A stretch of DNA of 64,000 nucleotides, from the NCBI GenBank assembly GCA_012295275.1, contig CM022672.1, positions 22,265,128-22,329,127 on the forward strand. Direction: 5' to 3'. Each line of letters opens with the position of its first letter. Position 1 is the stretch's first letter. The stretch comes from Chrysomallon squamiferum (Eukaryota > Mollusca > Gastropoda > Neomphalida > Peltospiridae). A program made the translations under genes and the position numbers. This document shows positions 39,501 through 54,500 of this stretch, piece after piece. Below the pieces are notes generated by a model. The model did not search any database, was not told where the DNA came from, and saw nothing but the letters and a program-made list of their open reading frames with translations.

Positions 39501-42500
39501 AATTTAAAGAATTGTGAATAATCTTACCCTGTTGTCAAGATCAAAGAGGTAGGAATCATCTTCTCGACTGTCAGCCTCAGAATCTGAGATCAGCTCACCA
39601 ATGTATCTAAGAAAAATATAAAATTAAAATTAATTTTAAAAAATATACCTTAAAATAAAATTAACATATATTTATCATTCACTGAGATAAACAGAATATT
39701 AAGCTATCAAGATACACAAATAATAAAGACAGTAAAATTATCTGACAATATAATTTAACTTCAGAAACTTCTAGCAGTTATTATAAATCTTTGTTCAATT
39801 AAATCTTATTTCCTAATATGTGTAGATGTTTTACAATTATGTAATTTTTTGGATGCCAGCTCTTCAATATTGCAAATAGTGTGACTAAAAGAAACTCACT
39901 CGCAAACAAATTTTCCTTTTGGAATATCTTGTAGGGTCTTCACACCCCAGCCACGACCATTTGTTTTGAATAACTGAAGTCGTACACTGAAAAAAATAAA
40001 CAATTACAAAACTATATAAAATATTATTTATTTACTACAGTTCTGAGTTGAAAAAAGTAACAAAATATTAAAGTGTAAAGAATATAAAATATTATCAGAA
40101 ATATAACAAATTTGTTATCATATTTTAGAGAAGAAAAAGTAACTGGGATATCTTTTTCAATTCAAAAATGGGGAAAAAATATATATGTATCAAAGTGCAA
40201 AAAAAGAAATGTGTTAATATCAAAATACTAATCTTTTATTTCTGAAAATTAAAAATCAAAATAATAAATTATTTTATAGGAACATTTTTTTAAAATAAAA
40301 CATTAGTGAATTTTAAATAAAGCACAAAGCATTACACTGCAAAGAAGAAAACATTACTTTCAAAATACTGTTAGCTGAATCATTTCACACTAAATAATAT
40401 TAAAAATTATCCACTGTTACAGTACTAAAAATGCAGTCAATACATGTTAACTCAACAACCTTGAAGGTCAATATCGTACTTCTTAGAATGAAATTAATAA
40501 GAACTATTTCTACATGTTATCTTATTATCTAGACCTGTTTCAGAAATACAAAAAATTATGAATACTGTCCATAAAAGCTTATTGATTTTGCAATGAAAAT
40601 CATAAAAATCATTTTTGGTCATAAAAATAAATGTGTCTACTTCTGCACTGCCTACATTTGCACTTTAATACAACAATAAGTGAAGCCCCCCTAAAACACT
40701 GTGTGAGGATTTAAGAAAATTAAAAAAAAAAAACCCTTTTAAAAATTATTTAAAAGGATAGGCATTGTAAATAATTAAACTTTCAGAGTTCACAAAAAAA
40801 GTATGATATAAACTGAATTCATGAACTTTGAATGAATTTAAACTCAAAATGGAAACAAATGCAGTTCATGGCTTAGATTAAAATGTTTTTATTGGGTAAA
40901 GAATCTATATTCTAAAAATATTTTTACAGTTAGTAGGTACAGCAGGCAAATTTTTTCTGACTTTAATTATGACTCTGTCTCCAGCGGTTAAAAAGATATA
41001 TGCAAATTGGTACGACAGGTATTTGGTTGTTTTTTAGCCCGATTTTGGCTAATTAGCAGAAAGGGCTACTTTGGCCACCTGTAGTTTGAAAGGTAATTGA
41101 CACAAAAGGCTGAAAATCAACAAGAGTGATGGAACCAACTTGCTAAATGAGCTCAAATGTTTTCAGATCTGTATGTTTGTATGTCTGTTGACAGTAACAT
41201 GCTAAACATGCCAAAATCTTCAAAATGACACATGGCAGAATGAGTAAAAGTTCAAATAGACACTGTGGTTTCAGTTTTTGTCTTATTTGACAAATTTAAC
41301 CTTGTGTTGTGAACAATTTATCAAGATCTTTCAAATGACAAACTTGAATTTAACATCTGTAATAAAAAATTTTAACAATTCTGCCAAGCCCATAAAAAAA
41401 AATTACCTTTTCAATTTATATAGAACAGCACAACTTTATTTACATAAGCAGCTTCAGTTTTCACTCTATTAAATAATTGGTAGTAATAAGTTAAGATACT
41501 GTGATATGTATATATCATATATATTTAAATGTTACTTAAAAGATATACAAGCATTTGATGTTTAACCATAATCCTTTGCAATACATAAACTCAGCTAATC
41601 CTTGGAGTCAACTCCAGAAAGGTGCTGCATGTATTAATCAGGGACAATAAAATGTGTATAATCATGAGACAAGAGGCAATTAAAGACACAGGTGTTATAA
41701 GTCTGTCATTTGAAGCAAACATAAAATAATTTTCTTAGCTTTGTACTTGCTGTGATTTGACAGCAAACAGAAGTTATCTATCATCTGACCATTGTTGAAA
41801 TTTTCTCTGATAGAGCTTATCAACAAGCAAAAATAATGTTTTAAAACTGATCAATTTATGATTTTACATTTTAAAAACAGTGATTAGATTTTTATTCAGC
41901 ATTCCATCAATACCTCTGAATACATTGTTCTATTATGTTGTATAGTTTGTTATGTTTACGATTCTTAATTCAACGTTTATCACAAGAATTTTGAAAGCAA
42001 AATAATTGACAGTTTTAAACTGAAGATAGTAATCAGCAAAACAATGTTAATTTTATTTATTTCAGAACGCCTTTTCGCTATGCACATGCTATAATGAATA
42101 CGCTAAAAGTAGGAACATTAAAGAAAAACAAACAGCCAACAAGTTATTAAAAATATAAACAACATATAAATATAATCATTTTAAACAGTGCCAGACCTTT
42201 CTAGCTGTACATAAGATCTACGGCAATTTGGGTCTGTAAAAAAAACATAACGTAATGGCGATTTCGCTAAGCACATGCTACGTTCAAACACAGAGCTTGT
42301 TTTTGCCAAAGATGATACACCATAGTGATGCACATTGTTTGAAAGGTAATTGAATGATCTTTCATTTGATCCCGTGAACATAGGTTTTATTTTCAGCCAG
42401 TTTTTTTCAAAACAGGTTTGAAGGCATGAAAAAGTACATTTTTGGACACAACTTTTGATATAAGCCATTGCCAGGAACGACATGCACACTGTTAGAAAGA

Positions 42501-45500
42501 TTGACCTTTGACCCTCCTAGGTGTGCTAAAAATAACATTGAAGCCAGTTTGGTGAAAACAAGCCAGGCATTTGTAGAGCGACCCTATTTTAGGACTTTTT
42601 ACTCCACGCTGTTAATTGCTGACCACGGACACCGAAGTGCATTTACCCCCACCGCGTTTAACACTCTCATACAAAGAACTGACTAAACATACAACAAGAA
42701 CAACAACACCATTTAAAAGAGCACATAAAGATCTTTAGTTACATGTATTTGTTTTTTATGGTAGGATTTATAGAAGGGATTTGGAAGTGGAGGAAAATGA
42801 AAAAAATCTGAACTTTTAACAGCTTCGACCAATTATATCGGTAGGCTACCGGTACCTACAGTTAGTATAGGAAAATTAAATACCTTCAAAGTTCTTTGAT
42901 ATATCAGAAGTTTTTGCCCATTCAAAAAGGTGAATAAATTAAAATTTAAATCTTTTAACTTTAGTATTCCACCGATTTTAATTTCAGTCTTTGTACAAAA
43001 AATTACAATATAATACATCCCAAGTGTATGTGTATGCGTGTTCTTTAACACTGTTTTATTTATTAGTGTAAATATCCAATATGATGCTCTAGGTGCTTTT
43101 ATATTAATTTGTCATCCATAAACCTAAGTTTTTTTGTTTTTTTATATAATTAATTATCCAAGAATACCCATTTATAATCAAGTGATCTTTACTGTTTCTT
43201 TTGTTTTTTTAAAACATAGTTATACTGCTGGTAAAGCTCAAACAGATGGCAGTAAAGAAATGCTTTTTTACTGAAGAGTCGCCATTTTGACTATTTTTTG
43301 CAGCTTTTCAAAAATATAATTTTATCATTATAAAAAATTTTAAAAATTAAATTATGGCTATTCTTTCTGTTTAATGACATAAAAATACATTTTGAGCAAT
43401 GATCTAGGAATATATTTTAATACTTCCAAGACATAAAAAACTCTTGTGTAATTGTAAAAAGAAATAATATTGTCCTTTAACAGATTAGTTACAAATGGAA
43501 TAGGAGTAACAATTTGACAAATATAAAGTTGAAAAAAGTCAGTTTAATGTAATGAAATCTGCAGAACACTAGCTAATTGCAAAAATTAATTGCAAAAATT
43601 CAGTTAAAAAATAAATAAATAAATAAAAATAATGTGGGCTATCCTTTAACAAATTAGTTACAAGTGGAATAGGAGTAACAATTTGACAAAATTCCATTCT
43701 GGACAACTCTGTTATTGCAAAAATTCAGTTTAAAAAAAATAATTAAAAAAATAAAAATAATTCCATTCTGGACAACTCTGTTATTGCAATTTGTCCAACA
43801 TCGACAAGCCCTGTTACACTCAAACACTAAAGGAGGCTCTAATAAATTGGTTTCAGGTATCAAGTGACCCAACTGCAAATTAGCCAGACATGCATAAACA
43901 ATAAGTAACATTCCTGAACAAACAAAACAATTTCAAATATGGATACAGGTAAAATAAGAAAATTCGGTTTGTAAATGTTTTCGACACAATTTAACCAAGA
44001 AATATTTAACACTTATTATCACTATGAAGAATATAAATGTGAAGATTAAAGAACTAAAGTTCTTCAAAAAAATATTTAACTAACAAATCTATCTTCTTTT
44101 TTTTTCCTTTTGTAAATACTGTTAATTAAAATATAAGCTGTGCTGTTATTATACTGTTTTGAAAATTGTTTTGTTAATTTATTTTTTTATAAACACTACT
44201 ATAACAATACTTTAAGAAATGTTTAAAACATACCTTATCATACCAGCATTTCACACTGCTTCTAGCACAAACACAAAACAAAGACGAACAGTCATCTTTG
44301 CATCGACAACTCTGTAACATAATAATTTATGAGAAATATAAACATTTGGTTTTGCAATCAAGTATGAAAGAAACAACAAGAAAGAAATGTATCAATATAA
44401 AACTATAGTTAACCACATAAAACCTCTTACACATATTTTTCTTATATACTGAATTTTTTTTTTCAAGTAGTTAATTAGCTGAAAAATAAATCAACAATAT
44501 ACCTAAACTAGTTAAATATATCTGAGGCATGTTTTGCATTAACTGTTGATAATTAACAGTACAAAACCAGAGACACATATCTTAAAACATACTGAAAATG
44601 TATTTATAGGAATTTAACTGTTAGCAAATTTATAATGAGAAGTAATCCAAAGTAAAATACCTGTAAACTAGTTAAGGTTCTATTTATATTGAGAGGTGTT
44701 GTTTCTATATTTTCATTTACATAGAGGTAGTCTGTTGGGAATGATTCATCATCAACTGCATTTGTACATGCAATGGGATTCCTCTCTCGACCAAAGGCAA
44801 TATCTCTGAAATAAAGAAATTTAATTTGTCATAGAGTGTCGATATTAATACATAGCTTTTAATTATATTTTTGTTTAAGTTTTCTTTTCTTTTTTATTTT
44901 TGTACTTCCCCTTCATGTTTCTATAACCATTTTTTCCTTTTATTTTTTTTCTTTTCATCAGCTTTGGTCCTGGATGTTTCTGTTTCACTTCCCCTTCTAT
45001 TGATGTTAGACTATGAACATTTGTTATTTTTTGTCTTCACTTTAAAACACAATTTAAAGCACAAATCTTTGGGACTGTTTCAGTTTTTCAGGGAAAATGG
45101 TTATTTTCTGAATTCTTAAAATGACATAAGATTAAGGAAAAATAAATAAAATAATAAAATGAAAAACAGAATATGCCGAAAAATGTCTGCAATTTTCTCA
45201 GTTTCATCCTTTTCATTTTACTGGGTTTTTGGGGGGTAATGGAAAATTAGTGAAAGATTATTTTTTCAAAACAAAATTTAAATACAGAAAACATAACAAA
45301 GTTGGTGAAATTAAGAAAAAGAAACCCTTTAAAGAACATCTGGAAAACATCAACTGAACCTAAAACCCAACAATTTGAAATTATACCAAGGGAAGCAACT
45401 CTTGACCAAAACACTTCAAAGATTTCTGTAGAATACAAATATGTGGTGACATAAAAATATTACACTCAGATGACTATGGCTGACTTTTAAAGATACTAGT

Positions 45501-48500
45501 AGCAGGTTTGTCTGGAGGCTTTAGCTAGTTTAGTTAGTTTTTTTATGTTGTTTTCTTACCTGTGAACTAATTTTTCAGTTCGACCAAGTTTTGCACCAAA
45601 AGCTTTCAGCTGTTTATTGACCTTCAGTGCCATCCAAGATGATGTATTTTGATCAATCATGCACTGAAATATAATAAAAACACAGACTACATTATATATA
45701 TAATCTCTTTTTTATTACAGAAAAATAATTTTTAAATGTTTTTTTTTTAAATTAATGTGACTGAATTTAAGATATTTCCAAAAACAAGAGTATTTATTAT
45801 ACAGTTCTACAGAGCAACTTGAAATAACAAAAAATACATTTTCCTTTATATGATTTAAATATATCAAAAAATGTTTTTAACAAATAGCTATTTGTGTTAG
45901 TAGGGACAACTTTGAACCGTTTGAAGTTATCACAATTCAAAGAACTGTTTATACATTAAAACTCACAAATATTTATCCTTTATGATGATGATTATCTATA
46001 ATCATTACTACCTTTCTTATCTAAAAAATAATAATAATCACCTATTCAATGTTCATAACAACAAAATATAAAACCCACTTTAAATTCAGTCTTAGAAAAT
46101 TTAATTTCTCTGTCCTAAAATGTGATCAACTTATGCCATTGAAATAGTTAAATTAAAATATCCTCAACTTGTCTATATAGCATAGATATATTTTCTGTTT
46201 AATTTAATAACTGCTTACTGTCAAAGCTGTGTCACCTTCGTTATTTCGACATTCAACATCTGCTCCTCGTGCCAACAGCAAACTAAAACATTTATTAAAA
46301 TATGTGATACAGGTTTACCATTAGTGTAATCCATGCAGCAACCATATTTAAGATCTTTTTACTGTATTTTAAGTTTTACATTTTATGACCTATAACACAA
46401 AGTGCAGACAATGCTGAGGATTTTCTAAGATTTTTATAAACTCATTTTCAAGATTATATGAAGTATAAATAATTACTGCTATGAAATTATTTGCTAATTA
46501 ATGTGGTTACATTTTCTTCTTTTTTAAGGATGTTAGTAACTGTTTTGAATATGAAAACAAAAGTAGAAATTTAAAATAAATTTTAAAATAGATATGCATG
46601 GACATGTAGAAACATACAGAGAGAAGACCAGAAATGTTTTAAAAGTCTGAACTACAGAAATTATTTTCTGTGAAAATGCTAACACATTATTTTATTTACA
46701 TTTGACAGTATACTTACACTATACATTCATAATGGTCCTGTCTTGCAGCAATATGCCTTGAAAACAGAAGTTTTAAATGAATGAATAAACAAATAAAATG
46801 GTTAAACATTAACAATGAAAAGAAAAATACAGGTAAATTTCATTATTAAAACAGATACTACTACTTCAACCCTAAAAACAAAAATGAAATTAAAGATGGT
46901 GAAGGAAAAATGTATATCTGTCCAAGTTCTTTCATTTTTTCTCAGATTTCAGAGATAAACACATGAAAGCAACAACATAATTTAACAAAGAAATACAAAT
47001 TATAACTATAAAAAGAAACATGTATGTAGATGAGTTATTCATTTTAATAATTTATTTTGTTTGAACATGAAATATAAGCATAAAATGAAATAAACTGATT
47101 TAGATAAACAATCTTTGTAAACAACAAAACAGCTTGCAAAGATTAGCATTATTTTTAAATAAAAATTATTAATTAAATTCTAAAAACACAAGTGACCAAA
47201 CGATACTATCTCAACAGTTTTTAATCTTCATATCTCTAGATTAGCAATAATATTATTTTGAACAATCAGTATTAGCAAAAATAGAATTAAAATGAGAGAA
47301 CTTACAGTGGTCGGTCCCCATGTTCATTTGGCGAGTTTATTTCACAGCCAGCTTCTATGAAGAGCTCAGTTATGTCAACATTTCCTGAGTAGGCAGCCCA
47401 GTGCAAACCTGTGTTTTCTTCCTACAAACAGCAAAAATTCCTGTATTACCAGAACCTTATTTTTTTGCTTAATTCTTATTCCCACTGAGGAGTATCCACA
47501 CCATCATTACAAAATGGAATTTATTCCATCACTATGAAAGGGAATCCATTCTATCATTATGAAAGGGAATCCATTCCATCATTATAAAAGGGAATCCATT
47601 CTATCACTATGAAAGGGAATCTATTCCATCACTATGAAAGGAAATACATTATTCCATCATTATGAAAGGGAATCCATTCCATCATTATGAAAGGGAATCC
47701 ACTGCATCATTATGAAAGGGAATCCATTCCATCATTATGAAAGGGAATATATTCCATCACTATGAAAGGGAATCTATTCTACCAATATGAAAGGGAATAC
47801 ATTCCATCACTCTGAAAGGGAATCCATTATTCCATCTTTATGAAAGGGAATCCATTCTATCACTATGAAAGGGAATCCATTACATCATTATAAAAGGGAA
47901 TCTATTATTCCATCATTATGAAAGGGAATCCATTCTATCACTATGAAAGGGAATCCATTCCATCATTATGAAAGGGAATATATTCCATTACTATGAAAGG
48001 GAATCCATTCCATCATTATGAAAGGGAATCCATTCTGTCACTATGAGGGAACCTATTCCATCACTATGAAAGTGAATCCAATCCATCACTATCTAATTAT
48101 GCAACCTATTATTAATTGTTATAAAGGTACTAACAGACTTTTCATCTGCTCTTGAATTATTTCAGGTTAATTATTTCTGTTTCACTCTGTTTTTTAACTA
48201 CAAAATTAGCCAATACTTAAATTGATTGCTCATCTGTTTTAATTTATATTTTTAGTTTATTAACTAAATTTATAATTCAGATTTTAGTCTGCATTTTATT
48301 AAAAACCATACTCTTATCCAGTGACTTCCTGTCATACCAGTACACTTTTTTCTAAAAAAGTAACAATAAACAGAAAAGCACTAAAACTTACATTATCTTG
48401 AATTTTGGGGTCAGCACCTTCGGACATCAGATATTTGACCACAGCCAAGTACTGGGATTCTGCTGCCCAGATTATTGGTGTCCACCCTCCATCATCCTGC

Positions 48501-51500
48501 AATCAAATAAAAAACAAAATGTAAGTAACCACATCATATATTAATTAATCTAAATAAAAAAAGTTCTCAAATTCACACTCATTTTTAACCAATCTTGATT
48601 ACCAGTTTTAATGTAACATCATCATCCTGCACTCAAGCTACATAAAAATTCTTATAAGCAAGAGACCTGTAATTCAGAACATTCTACATTTGCAGAACAC
48701 TTAAAATATTCTCCCAGATACAAGGGGATTTTAACAATGTAAACAGACATGGTGATAAATATACTAATTTATGAACAATGTTTGCTTCTATTTCTTTAAT
48801 TGCTGAAGTTTGACTGAATTCAGCAGCTAAAATAGATTCAGACAATATCAAATTATAGTGTTGCTGCAGTTATAACTTTCAAGATGAAATATGCAGAAAA
48901 ACAATACAGGGCAGTGGCATATCAATCTGTCCTTCACATTAATCTACACATTGTGTTTGTAAAATTCTAAAATGAAAATCTGCAATGTACTTTCTTTATT
49001 TCCAAACATTCATACAAAATGAACCAAATAAAATACAGCAATAACAAAATAAAAGTCAGAAGCAATGTTTTACTTGTATGTTAGCATCCATTTTAGTAGT
49101 TTCTAGAAGAAATTTTATAATTTCTATGTTTCCTGCTTTTGCTGCATAGTGTAAACAAGACATTCCATCTTCTCCCTGAAGACAAAAAAAAAAAAATAAT
49201 AATAATAATTAAATCAGTTTCTGTATGATGATATGAGAAAAGGAAAAAACTGTTGTCATCTTTATAACTTGTGACTTTCAGTTATCATTAAGGAATCATT
49301 TATAAAAACCATTCCACAGATTTTGTTCAAATAACTGTGTTAATGAAGAAACAAAATGGAGATTCGGTAATATACAATTTGTTTTTACCCTGTCACTGAC
49401 ATCAGCCCCTGCTTTCACCAAATAGTGGACACAGGTAAGATTGTTGCGTTCAGCAGCATACATCAGTGGTGTTTTTAATTGTTTATCCTTTAGGTGTACA
49501 GATGCTCCAGCCTGTGAATTAGAAAGAAAAATAAATAAAGATATAGACAGATAGATAAAACAATGTAATATTTCAATCTGTTAAAATCACTAACTTGGGC
49601 TGGCTTCAACAATAGTGTGTCCATTGAGAAAATAATTATATTAAAGTTACTATTTCATTTATAATTACTAACTCAGAAAATTATGTAAATCTTTAAAACA
49701 ATGGTACAAATAATAACCACAACATTTGAATAAAAATGCATTAAAAAAATGCATAAAAATACAGAGACAGAGTTATATTTCTACTAAGTAAACTGAATAT
49801 TTACCTGAATAAGGACATGAAGTACAGCCAGATGACAGTTATATGCTGCAGCGTGAAGTGGAGTCTCGTCATCATATTCTTCATGTCTCTGATTGGGGTC
49901 AGCACCATCCACTAATAAAAAATTAAAATATAAATCAGTAAATAACATATTTAATCATGAAAATCCTAGTTATGAAAATTAAATATTTAACATTCCTAAT
50001 TATGGAATAACTTATTGAATAATATATCGTTAAGGATCATTAATTTACAGATTTAATGATACTGCTAATTATGCAGGTAAAATATTTAATAATAATTCTT
50101 AAAGATCATAATTTTATACATGGAATTATGATATTTCTAATTATGAAGATAAAATATATAACATTCCTAATTATGAGAATAAAATATTTTAATATTTATT
50201 GACTTCAAGATTACTATTAACAATTCACTTACAGATTTATTTTATATTTTTTTTAATTAAAAGCAGTTCACACAGTAATACTGATAACCTTTGAAATTTA
50301 TTCATTCTGGTGCACCCATGATCATGTGATGATTCACATAAAATTTGTTTTACAATCTACAACTTGCCAACATAAACAACTGAGTATTTTTGCATGCAAG
50401 GGTCATAACATTTATTTAGTGCTTTAGTTAATTTTGGGGAATAAATTAATTCTGAATATGAATAACTTACTTAACATGTAGATGACTTTCTCCACATCAC
50501 CCTCAATGGCAGGCTGGTACAGTGACTTTGGAAGATTTCTGTACCGTTTGGGCCTGAAGACAATAAATCAGTTTATTAATGATATTATTATTATACAACT
50601 GTTAAATGGTTAAATCATGAATAATGTTTGTCTATCATAACATAAAATATCAAATTAAAACCTGTTTTGTTAATAAACAAAAATATAAAATAAAAATAAT
50701 TCTTAAAATAATAACAACACATTCAGTGCAAAGACAAGATAAAAATAGCAAAAAATTTTTGCTTTTTACTTTCCAAAAGCTGACAAATATGGCTTTAGCA
50801 TATAACAGATGTATTTTTGTTTAAAAAGATCATTGTTAAATTATAAAACTTTTAATAAATCTAAGGAAAAAAAATAATTATATCAATGAATTAGGATATT
50901 ACCTTTCTTGATCAAGATGGCCGATGATTTTCTCCAAGGAATGACGATCTGGTCCAAGAGGAACATTAGCTGCAAAAAATTGTTAATTTCTGTATTTAAA
51001 AATAACAATAAAGTAATTAAAATTATACAAGTCATCAAAGAATGTAAATAGGAAGTTGTAAATTATTAAATGATACAACATGAGCAAGAGTCAAATTGGT
51101 TACTCCTGTGTTAAGGAATTATATTATGATTTTTATCATTTTTAATAATATTATTATAATTAATTAAATTATTATTATTATTATCTTTATCAATTATTTT
51201 CTTTAAGTAAATTCTATAAATTCAGACTGATTAAAAAGGATTGTTTTTAAGATTGACAAACAAAAAAAACAAACCTGTGGATATTGTTTTTGATGAAGGA
51301 AGGGTATGGCTCACTATGTTTGTGCTGTTTGCACTATCACTGTCTTTCGCTCTCATTGATGGATACTGCATATTCATTTTTGCCTTATTTCTGAAAACAA
51401 TAATGCAATTTTAGATGTTTTAACATAATTACTGAAAGCATTTTTTATATATACAACTGATAAAACATTTCTAAACTGTTTTTTAAAATATGCAATGAGA

Positions 51501-54500
51501 TTTCGATTTAGTTCAAAAATTCGATTTATCTGGAGATATGACCCCAGAAACTCTTGCAGCTAGGACCTTAGAGCATCACATAATTTACAAATCACCTGCT
51601 CTAATTATTAATGCTTCATGAAGTCATTATTTTAAACTTACGCTGCCAGTTGCTGCTGCTGTTTTCTCAAACAGTACTCTGTATTCTTCTGACTGCTGTC
51701 TGTCATGGTCATTGTCTGCAGTTCACAGGTGGAAATATTCACTTCAAACTGAGCCGATTCCTCACCACAGTGGGGACAGTAATATCTGTTGTCTTTAAAA
51801 ACCTGGCACTGTTTATGGAAGCTGTGAGTGAAGTGAGCGCTGTCTTTTCTGCATTGATAAAATGTGCCCTGAAACAAATAATGTTGAGTTTCGTAAATAT
51901 ACACAGAGACAGATATAAAAATCTAAATAATTATCATTTCAGTTGGCAGTAGGATGTGGCTGTTAAAAGCAGAAGTATCACATTTAATGTTATTTGTTAC
52001 CGTAACATCTTTGAAAAAGACAGAAAACAGAAAATTAAAGTTTAAATTAACAATTTTAGGTGACCCCAGTTTACATTTATTGACATCAGCGATTACTTAC
52101 ATCTTCATTAAGTCAGGGATTACTAAAACCATATTTCAAAATAAAATATAATTTGGTGTTTTTATTTTTTTCCCCACCCACACATAAAAGATGTAGTTGT
52201 ATCAAGCAATGTGAAAAAGGAACAAAAACAAATAATAATAACAAAAAAATAATAATAACCAGTAGTAGTAGTAGTATCATAATCATAATCATCAATGTCA
52301 CTGTCATGAAAACAACTGATTATTAAAATTGTAATTACCCTAACACAGAAGTGACCACAACCAGGACAGCACTGATGAAGTTTCAATCTTTTGCGATGAT
52401 TTTCACAAATTGCCATAAATGGAATCTTCACTGCTGGTCTGACTAGCTGACTGTTGGAAACTTTGCTGCAACAGCCCAAAATCTGATAAAGAAGACATTA
52501 CTGTTAATATTTCTAGCTTTCGTAAGAAAAATAATGTAGTAAGAATTTAGTATGTGAAACATTTTAAGAAAACCATTATTAAGTAAATGAATTTTATGAT
52601 TAATAGTTACTATATTAAATAAATCAACTAAGTGATTCAAGGTTCTATGTAATTAAAATACTACGTATAACTAAATTACACACACACACACACAAATCAG
52701 TGATTTTCATAAAAGTATTATAAAACAAATAGATAATTATAAATAATTATGCTCTTTATGATAAATGAGTATATTCCAACTTACTTTCCCATCAACTGAG
52801 TCAAGAGCCTGGCAGTAAAGAATTTTTGATCCCAGTTTAGTAAATGATGTCCCATTGAGTTTACAGCAACACAATGGAATGATACTTTTGTCTGGGGATA
52901 CACCACTAGGGACAGCCTGAAAGAGATAAGTCAAATTTTAGAGCAGTTAGCTATGGCCTATCATACAATAAACAAATATTTAAGGAAAATAATAAACTAT
53001 AAAATGCTTGGAAATGCTTGCATGAAGAGTAAACAACATTCCCTTTCTGCCTTTGTGTATTTGTACATGGCTATATGGTGATTCGTGTATCATATAACAA
53101 AATTAGAAATTGTTATTTATGAAGATTCAATACAAAACAAATAAATTAAAAAATTATTATTACTATAACCTGTTATGACACAAAATTCATTACCGTTTTC
53201 AAACCTTTAAGTATGAAACAAAAGTTAAACATATTTATAAATAAGAGGTTGTAGTGGGTTTTTTTGTGTGTGTGTATTATTTTCTAAAACTAAAAGAGTA
53301 CTAACTGCAGTTGAACCATCTTCACCAGCAGCAGCTCCATCTTCTGGTGTTTTTGGAGGAGTTACTGGATAGCACAATCCATTTGGAGTAGACATTATCT
53401 TTGTTTCTTGACCTATATTTGAATTCTTCATGGATGACTGTTTGGCTTCCTGGGTGATAGTCATCCCAGTTTGGTGAGGAATGTCTGACTGCTTACAAGT
53501 AAGCAACGCCCTCAAAGCCTCAGAGTTCTTAACTGAACTGCAATTCTGTGACAGCTGAGGAATGCCAGAACTTTCAGAGAACCACAGTTTGGAAATGTAA
53601 CTGGAAACGTGGAGTCTTTGTTAGCACTACAATCCTGAGATGATGATGTTAGGTCATTTTTAGTCACTGCAATGTAATGCTTAGATGAAACACTATCTAA
53701 CTGAGAGTCCAAATTCTTCACAGCAACTAAACGAGTGGATGGAATGGACAGGTCAGATGATGAAGGGTTTATTGGAACAAGAGCTTGGTTAACACATGCT
53801 TGAGCAATAGTAGGGCTGGCCATGTCATGCTGACTAGACAGTAATGATGACTTTGGCAAGAGAGATCGAAGGCCTGGAGTTGGCGGATGGTGGCCAGAAA
53901 CTACAGTGATGATTGGAATTTTGGGTGGGAGCTCTCCAGAAGACGATCTGTGCTTTTTATCTGAAATACAAGAATTAAAAAATGATTAAGAAATTATGAT
54001 TTTATTTAGAAAGATAGAAGGTCAACAGACTCTGAAAGTCACATGAGATGAACTAAAATGTCCAGTTTCTTTTGTTGTACATATAAATTTTTTATTTTGG
54101 AATATTAATGAACTTTTATCCTTAATTATATTATGTATAAAAAAAAACAACATAGAATTACATTGTAAACAAAATTTCAATGACTGAGATCTTATTCTTC
54201 ACTATACATAAAAAGTGCTTTCCTTTACCTTTTTGAAATATTATGTCCTTCTTGTTCTCACACACAATTTAATGCATACAGTTTTCAGAGTTTTCATGAA
54301 AAGAGAATAATCAGTAACTTCTCACATTTAGATGCAGGAATACTTTTTCAACTTATAGTTTAAATGTAATTTATTACACCACTTTCTTTGCCTTTTCTAA
54401 ATGTTTATTATAAAGTTTATATGATGTACTATCACATCAAAACTCAAATATAAGAATTTTTCATTTCATCAAACTATATATGAATTCACTTTTCTCGAAA

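Noticed and set aside
43730-43772. Splicing out the exon 23 duplication from GTTGTCC in copy 1 to AACAG in copy 2
   Set aside because: It would remove 68 rather than 69 bases and break the frame into exon 24.
47501-48090. CRISPR-like array of regular repeats
   Set aside because: Units are contiguous 25-bp tandem copies with no unique spacers, inside an animal intron.
51611-51952. Plus-strand frame of 113 codons opposite EHMT exon 9
   Set aside because: Antisense shadow of the zinc-module exon.
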